Source: Castanea sativa
Lineage: Eukaryota > Streptophyta > Magnoliopsida > Fagales > Fagaceae
Assembly (NCBI RefSeq): GCF_040712315.1
Contig: NC_134016.1
Span: 6,064,782 to 6,128,781, forward strand
Direction of reading: 5' to 3'
DNA length: 64,000 nt
Below are positions 59,432 through 64,000 of this stretch, piece after piece. Under the pieces are notes generated by a model. It made no database searches, was not told the DNA's origin, and worked only from the letters and a program-made list of their open reading frames with translations. The translations under genes were made by a program, and so were the position numbers. Position 1 is the stretch's first letter, and the number at the start of each line of letters is the position of its first letter.

Positions 59432-61208
59432 CTAGCAAGAAAGATTATCGCCAGGTGCAACACCAATTTGAGTACAGTATTGTTGGTAATACTGGATTCG
59501 AGACTGAACTTTAGTAGGTTCTTTACCATCACATTCAACGGGACCATTAATAGCTCGAATTGTTGCTCCAAAACCTTGGCTTACAGATTGGTGAACAATG
59601 GTCATCCAATACCACAAGGCAGTCTTAAACGAGATATTTGCATCATTGGCAACAGTTTCAGGAGAGCCTAGCCCATCAAACTGATTTGCATTTCCAGCTG
59701 CTCCATAATTGTAATTCCAGGTTAGTTGAAGTGGTCCACGACCATAGTATCGTTTGCTAGGATTGCATGGATAGTCAGTTCTGGTTGTGTCACAATAGTT
59801 TTCCGTGGTTGGAACATCTCTTTCTTCTATATAGCATAAACCTGTCCAAACAACAACATTTTAATTCAACTCTCAGGGATAAGTCCTTGCAAATAATATG
59901 TTTGCCTTTGGAAAGGCCTAAAAAGTAAAAACTTTGGGTTTTCTTTTTAGGATTTGGCTTATGTACTTTTTTTTTATTGGAAGCGTTTTTTTATTTTAAA
60001 TATACAATAGCAAGTGATAGTGGGTTTTAATATCCACCTTTTATTTAATTAGTGCGTGATGTGTCAGTTTCTTATCAAAATAAAATGAGATTCTAATTTA
60101 GAAAGTATGGAAGGTAAGTTAAATCCTTCTTTTTTTAGATATATTTTTAGGTCAAACTTATAAATTTCCTCATTTTTATTTACTGTAATTTCTTTTTGAT
60201 GAAAATATTTATATTACCTTCAGAAAATAAAAAATCAATAAAAGCCATCTAATCGCACTATTATTATATAATTGTAACTTAAATACACGACTATTACGCA
60301 CAAATATGCATGTCTATGATTTTATATGCATAATCATACGTACATACCATTCTAATATGAAAACTACGCAAATATCTGTTATAAAGCTATTGTTTGTTTA
60401 AGATAATTTATTTTTATTGCCTTATTATGCTTAAAATTTTCATTAATTATGGTAAAAATACGGTTCTACATAATATAAAGTAAAGCTCCAAAAAAAAAAA
60501 AAAAAAAAATTGTATCTTCATCTTATTTTCATTTTCAAACTTCGGAAAACCAATGTTGCCCTTTTATTTTCTGTTGAGGCTTATTAAACTAAATTGTAAT
60601 TTGATAAATCGCATTAATTAAACAACATATATATAACATTTAAAGTCTAATTTTTCTGATAGAATATATCATTTATAGTCTGTAACAAAATAAATTAATA
60701 GGAGGAAATATTATCTACAGAATAGGCTACAACCATAATTGCTCATATAGTACTATATATGTTTCTAAATAATTTATAATAACAAAGTTAGAGAGGGGAT
60801 CAAGAACTTACTTCCAGTCTCATGTGTGACATGGGCAAAGAAAGCTGCAATCTCACGTTTACCATCATCACTAGAACCAGACTTGGCAAACTGATTATAA
60901 GAATTAAGAGCATCAAGAAATGCAGCTCTTGTGTAGAAGCTCTTTCCAGGACAATCTCCTTGGGCCTGGTTAAGTATCCCATTGAAAAAGGCTTCTGTCA
61001 CAATATCAGGGACTGAAACATCATTAGTAGTTGTGGTACAAGGTCCTGATTTGCACCCCTCGCCACAGTACTCAGCAGTAGTGCCACAAAAGTCATATTT
61101 GCTGCAACATTCGTTTGCAGCACAATTACAAGCGCCCTTCACATTTGCTGCTAGGATTCCAACTATAACGAGAGTTAGCAGACTCTTTTGTAAGCTAAGA
61201 GCAACCAT
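59432..61208 (-). CDS. Class IV GH19 chitinase D, diverged paralogue
   Basis: Minus strand: exon 1 61208-60812, intron 60811-59842 (970 bp, GT-AG, same phase and position as A-C), exon 2 59841-59432; 268 residues. Signal peptide to about residue 25 (VKG), then a CBM18 with eight cysteines (CNCAANECCSKYDFCGTTAEYCGEGCKSG spans it), a very short hinge (TTTTNDVS) and the GH19 domain with THETG, catalytic Glu pair E130 and E139 in YIEER, and [17 protein letters not shown], ending DNLSC. It keeps all key residues, so it should be an active apoplastic chitinase. It differs from A-C throughout and has a longer intron, so it is an older duplicate in opposite orientation. Confidence 0.95.
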
Positions 61209-61270
61209 TTTCTTAATGAGGTTTGAGGAATATATAAAATGTGTGAGATGAAGAATTAGGTTGTGATATG

Positions 61271-61395
61271 TATTTATAATGCAACGTAGGGTGAGAAATA
61301 TCTATTTTTTTAATGAAGATATTTCTTTGATCTTCCAGAAAAGTAAAAGGCGTGTGAGTTTAAGGTCAAGGTCTTTGTCGACTTTGACTTGTCGA
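61271..61395 (-). promoter_or_regulatory. Promoter of chitinase D
   Basis: Minus-strand TATAAATA at 61271-61278, about 65 bp before the ATG. W-box cores (GTCAA on the minus strand, TTGAC on the plus strand) occur at about 61380-61390. Confidence 0.6.
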
Positions 61396-61815
61396 AAGCA
61401 TAGCTAGTTTTTCTTCTTATATTAGGTCAATAAGATAACGCGCTATAGTGGGCCAACAACCAGTGCTAGCCAGCCATCTTCAAATTTTGGGCAAATAAAT
61501 TAGACAGCTTTGCCTTGAGGTTTATTGAAGAAGAAATCTTGTATTCACGCTATTTTTACCACTTTTCCCTATCTTGGTAAAAAAATAAAATAAATATAAA
61601 ATAAAATTGGTATAAATTTATAATTATGTGATCATTAAATAAAATAAACAAATAACACATTTTTGTTTTTTGCAAAATAGTTTTTTTATCGCTAAACAAA
61701 TAATAGTAGTCATGACTTTATCTTTGAACCGATGTCCAGCATATTCCGAACCATATCTTGTCTTATAAGTCTTCTTGTATTAGGGTTTTTGATTCCTTCT
61801 TTATTTGTATTTTAT

Positions 61816-61898
61816 GACTTACGTCGTTTACAAGTAATTTTCAATTTCAAGACTCAAGAGGGACAATATACAAGGTCTTGCCGCCGCGTGAGTTACGA
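61816..61898 (+). promoter_or_regulatory. Conserved GCC/CGCG-box module, copy 5 (W-box lost)
   Basis: Within a repeat copy at about 61692-61975. It contains ACTTACGTCGTTTACAAG (W-box changed to TTTAC) and CAAGGTCTTGCCGCCGCGTG. It lies about 610 bp upstream of chitinase D but in the orientation of units A-C. Confidence 0.5.
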
Positions 61899-61989
61899 CC
61901 AGATTAAATGAATGCATGTAACCAATATGTACAAGTTCTTTAGATGCAGAAATTTAGGCGTTGATACGGGTTTATTACTTCATACCCTA

Positions 61990-62670
61990 TCGTCCTAATT
62001 GAAAAGTTAAACTTGCTATTGCCAAATATATATAGCAAGACTTTATAGAATGAAAATAAAAAATAAAAATCAATTACATGAATAGTCTTAGCCATTTGGC
62101 AACCAACTAGCCAAAACATTGCTCTTCTAATAATACTTAGATATAAAAATCATAACATCTTAAACCGACTAGTTCTCAATTGAAGAAATCTTGGCCATAG
62201 ATGACTTTGGCTAAAACCATGGAAATTAGCTTTGAATATGAAGCTAATACATAAGATATTTAAAAGCTTTGAGCATATCTTGCAGGCTAGCAAGGGTCTC
62301 CCCCAACCTTAAGTTACATTTAGTGCTTTGGATAGCAAGGGATGCTAGCTTGAAAGAACCCCTGTTACACGACTTTGTAACAGAGTGTTTCTCAACTTTT
62401 GAAACTATGCAGCAATAGCAAGGCCTCATGAACCCATGGATCAGCCAACAAGATACTCTCATATATTTGAGTTTTAATTATTGTTAAAGACCAAAGTGCC
62501 GTGAATCATAATGTTTTATCAAAAAAGAAAAGAAAAAAAAAACTGTTGTGAGTTTGATATTCCGTTATCTGCGAGGTTTTTTTTTTTTTTTTTAATTCGG
62601 GCCAAGTAGATGATAGAATCCTATATTAAAGTAGTTCTGGGAGAGGTCATCAGGGGGGGCAATTTCCCCC
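61990..62670. other. Spacer, no gene recognised
   Basis: A minus-strand frame of 72 residues (62244-62462) shows no known feature. T/A runs are at about 62520-62595. Confidence 0.3.
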
Positions 62671-62674
62671 TCTT

Positions 62675-63262
62675 TCATGACTCTTTCGGTAGGAGAGAGT
62701 AATAGAGCGATGCAGATTGCAGGATGAGGAAGACCACGACTTAATGGAAAACATTTGAAAGAAGCATTATTTCGGGTTGATGAGGCTACACATTGCCTTT
62801 TCTTAAAATTTAACTATAATGTGCTTATTTATGTTTAAATGTTATAACTTTTTCAAAATTCGTATTAAATCAATTAATTGATTAAAAAAAAATTATTAGG
62901 ATAGGAATCATTTGTTGCTTAAAATTAAAAATTTTGAGGAATATAAAGGTATATATGATGCTGCATTATATTTAATTGTTTATATCATGTAAAATCCTTT
63001 ATTTCAGATATCTTTACTAGATTGCTTCAAGAATTGATAGAGTGAGATTTGAATCTTGATTTATCTAGACTTTCCATTAGAAATATCATAAGATGTCAAT
63101 TAATTAAGTTACAAGGTTCTTGAAGTGATTCTTGTTAAAATTAGTCGGTAATTCGTGCAATGCATAGAAAAATTTAATTGAATATATATGGTTTTATCTC
63201 TTTTTTTTGTTTTGGTCTAAGTATGACATTTACGATTATGGTAGCTATAGACAATTATTAAG
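62675..63262 (+). repeat. Chitinase-upstream block, rightmost copy
   Basis: Matches the A, B and C upstream blocks (CATGACTCTTTCGGTAGGAG, GACCACGACTT, the 330-bp flank repeat) in the same orientation, ending where an LTR has inserted. Its closest match is the block before gene C (GCAGATTGCAGGATGA). Confidence 0.75.
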
Positions 63263-63277
63263 TAAGTAGTTACATAT

Positions 63278-64000
63278 TGTCAGGCTCTAAAGTTTAGAAC
63301 AATTGGCAAACCGTGAATATAAACTTGTTTAGGTATAGATCTTAGAGTCTATAGGATTTATTAGACATTGCACAAGGTGTCACAAGTCAGAACACAATAA
63401 CATACAAGCTACAAAAAGAAGAATTTGAAAGATGTCAGGTTTGACCAATTGAGGCTATGGTTCGATTGATTGATGCGAATTCTACAAATTTAAATTTCGG
63501 CCCACTTCTCATTAAGCCGACTAAGTGATTAATATTTTAGATCTATTTCACATAGTATTTAAAGGAACCCTAAGACACATTTTAAGAAGACTTTGGAGGA
63601 ACTCTTGTGAGGTCTAAAAGGTATTGTGCCTTCCTCTTTCAAAATCCCTATTGGAATTCATTCTCATACCATTAGAATTGGTAAATCTGAAGTTGCTACA
63701 ATAAGATCATACATAGTTGATAATTTAAATCTTCAAGGCTTCAAGGGTGGTCTTGAAGTCACAAAATGGAGAGTTTGTGTTTCTAAACCTTTGAGTGGGA
63801 TCTCAAAGTCATAAGCATGAGATCTTGTGTGCTGCAAATCCAAGAGAGAAGAGTCTGTGGATTCAGAAAAACTTCAATTCTCTATTAGTGGATTTGTTTA
63901 CCTTGAGAACAATTAGGTCAATTTTCCCCCCAAGTTTTTACCTTGAAACGATTCATTTCATTGGTTTTTTTAGGTGATCATATCTGTATGTTATTTTCTT
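63278..64000 (+). mobile_element. LTR of the 55075 family, cut by the window edge
   Basis: Starts TGTCAGGCTCTAAAGTTTAG and follows the solo LTR at 55075-56110 (minus strand) over its visible length. It runs past the right edge, so I cannot say whether it is solo or part of a full element. The short frames inside it are not genes. Confidence 0.75.

Overview
The window is AT-rich, repeat-laden nuclear DNA of a woody-type eudicot. I infer this from class IV (GH19) chitinase genes with a conserved single intron, a plant U3 snoRNA gene with a USE/TATA Pol III promoter, degenerate MLO gene pieces, plant LTR retrotransposons, LINEs, a SINE, hAT, Stowaway, PIF and CACTA-like elements, and an endogenous pararetrovirus fragment. 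The species cannot be fixed from the sequence; a Fagales-type tree genome would fit.

Layout. 1-2045: minus-strand endogenous caulimovirid fragment. 3414-3707: U3 snoRNA gene. 4.2-12 kb: LINE relics, a GC-rich TIR element, a solo LTR with target duplication and a PIF-type MITE. 12.4-20.4 kb: chitinase unit A (gene 16811-18203, lacking the chitin-binding domain) with a dead MLO relic downstream. 21.2-35.8 kb: two tandem copies of a ~2.1 kb chitinase-upstream segment. The first copy is split by a complete 9.6 kb LTR retrotransposon (22645-32236, target duplication ACTAC) and the copies are separated by a hAT element (32959-33653). 35.8-39.1 kb: unit B (gene 37375-38887, intact). 40.1-47.1 kb: unit C (gene 42961-44498, intact) with a second MLO relic. 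47-52 kb: microsatellite-flanked MITE and a dead Copia fragment carrying a hAT insertion. 52.8-56.5 kb: two related small secreted-protein genes in divergent orientation among CACTA-like repeats and a solo LTR. 59.4-61.2 kb: fourth, more diverged chitinase D on the minus strand. 61.7-64 kb: another copy of the chitinase-upstream sequence, then an LTR cut by the window edge.

The main functional theme is a tandem defence-gene cluster. Genes A, B and C are recent copies with co-duplicated flanks; D is older. A short module containing a GCC-box/CGCG-box core and, in three copies, a W-box core recurs five times through the cluster and looks like a shared regulatory element. The rest is mostly nested transposable elements, several with exact target-site duplications and with empty-site paralogues inside the window.
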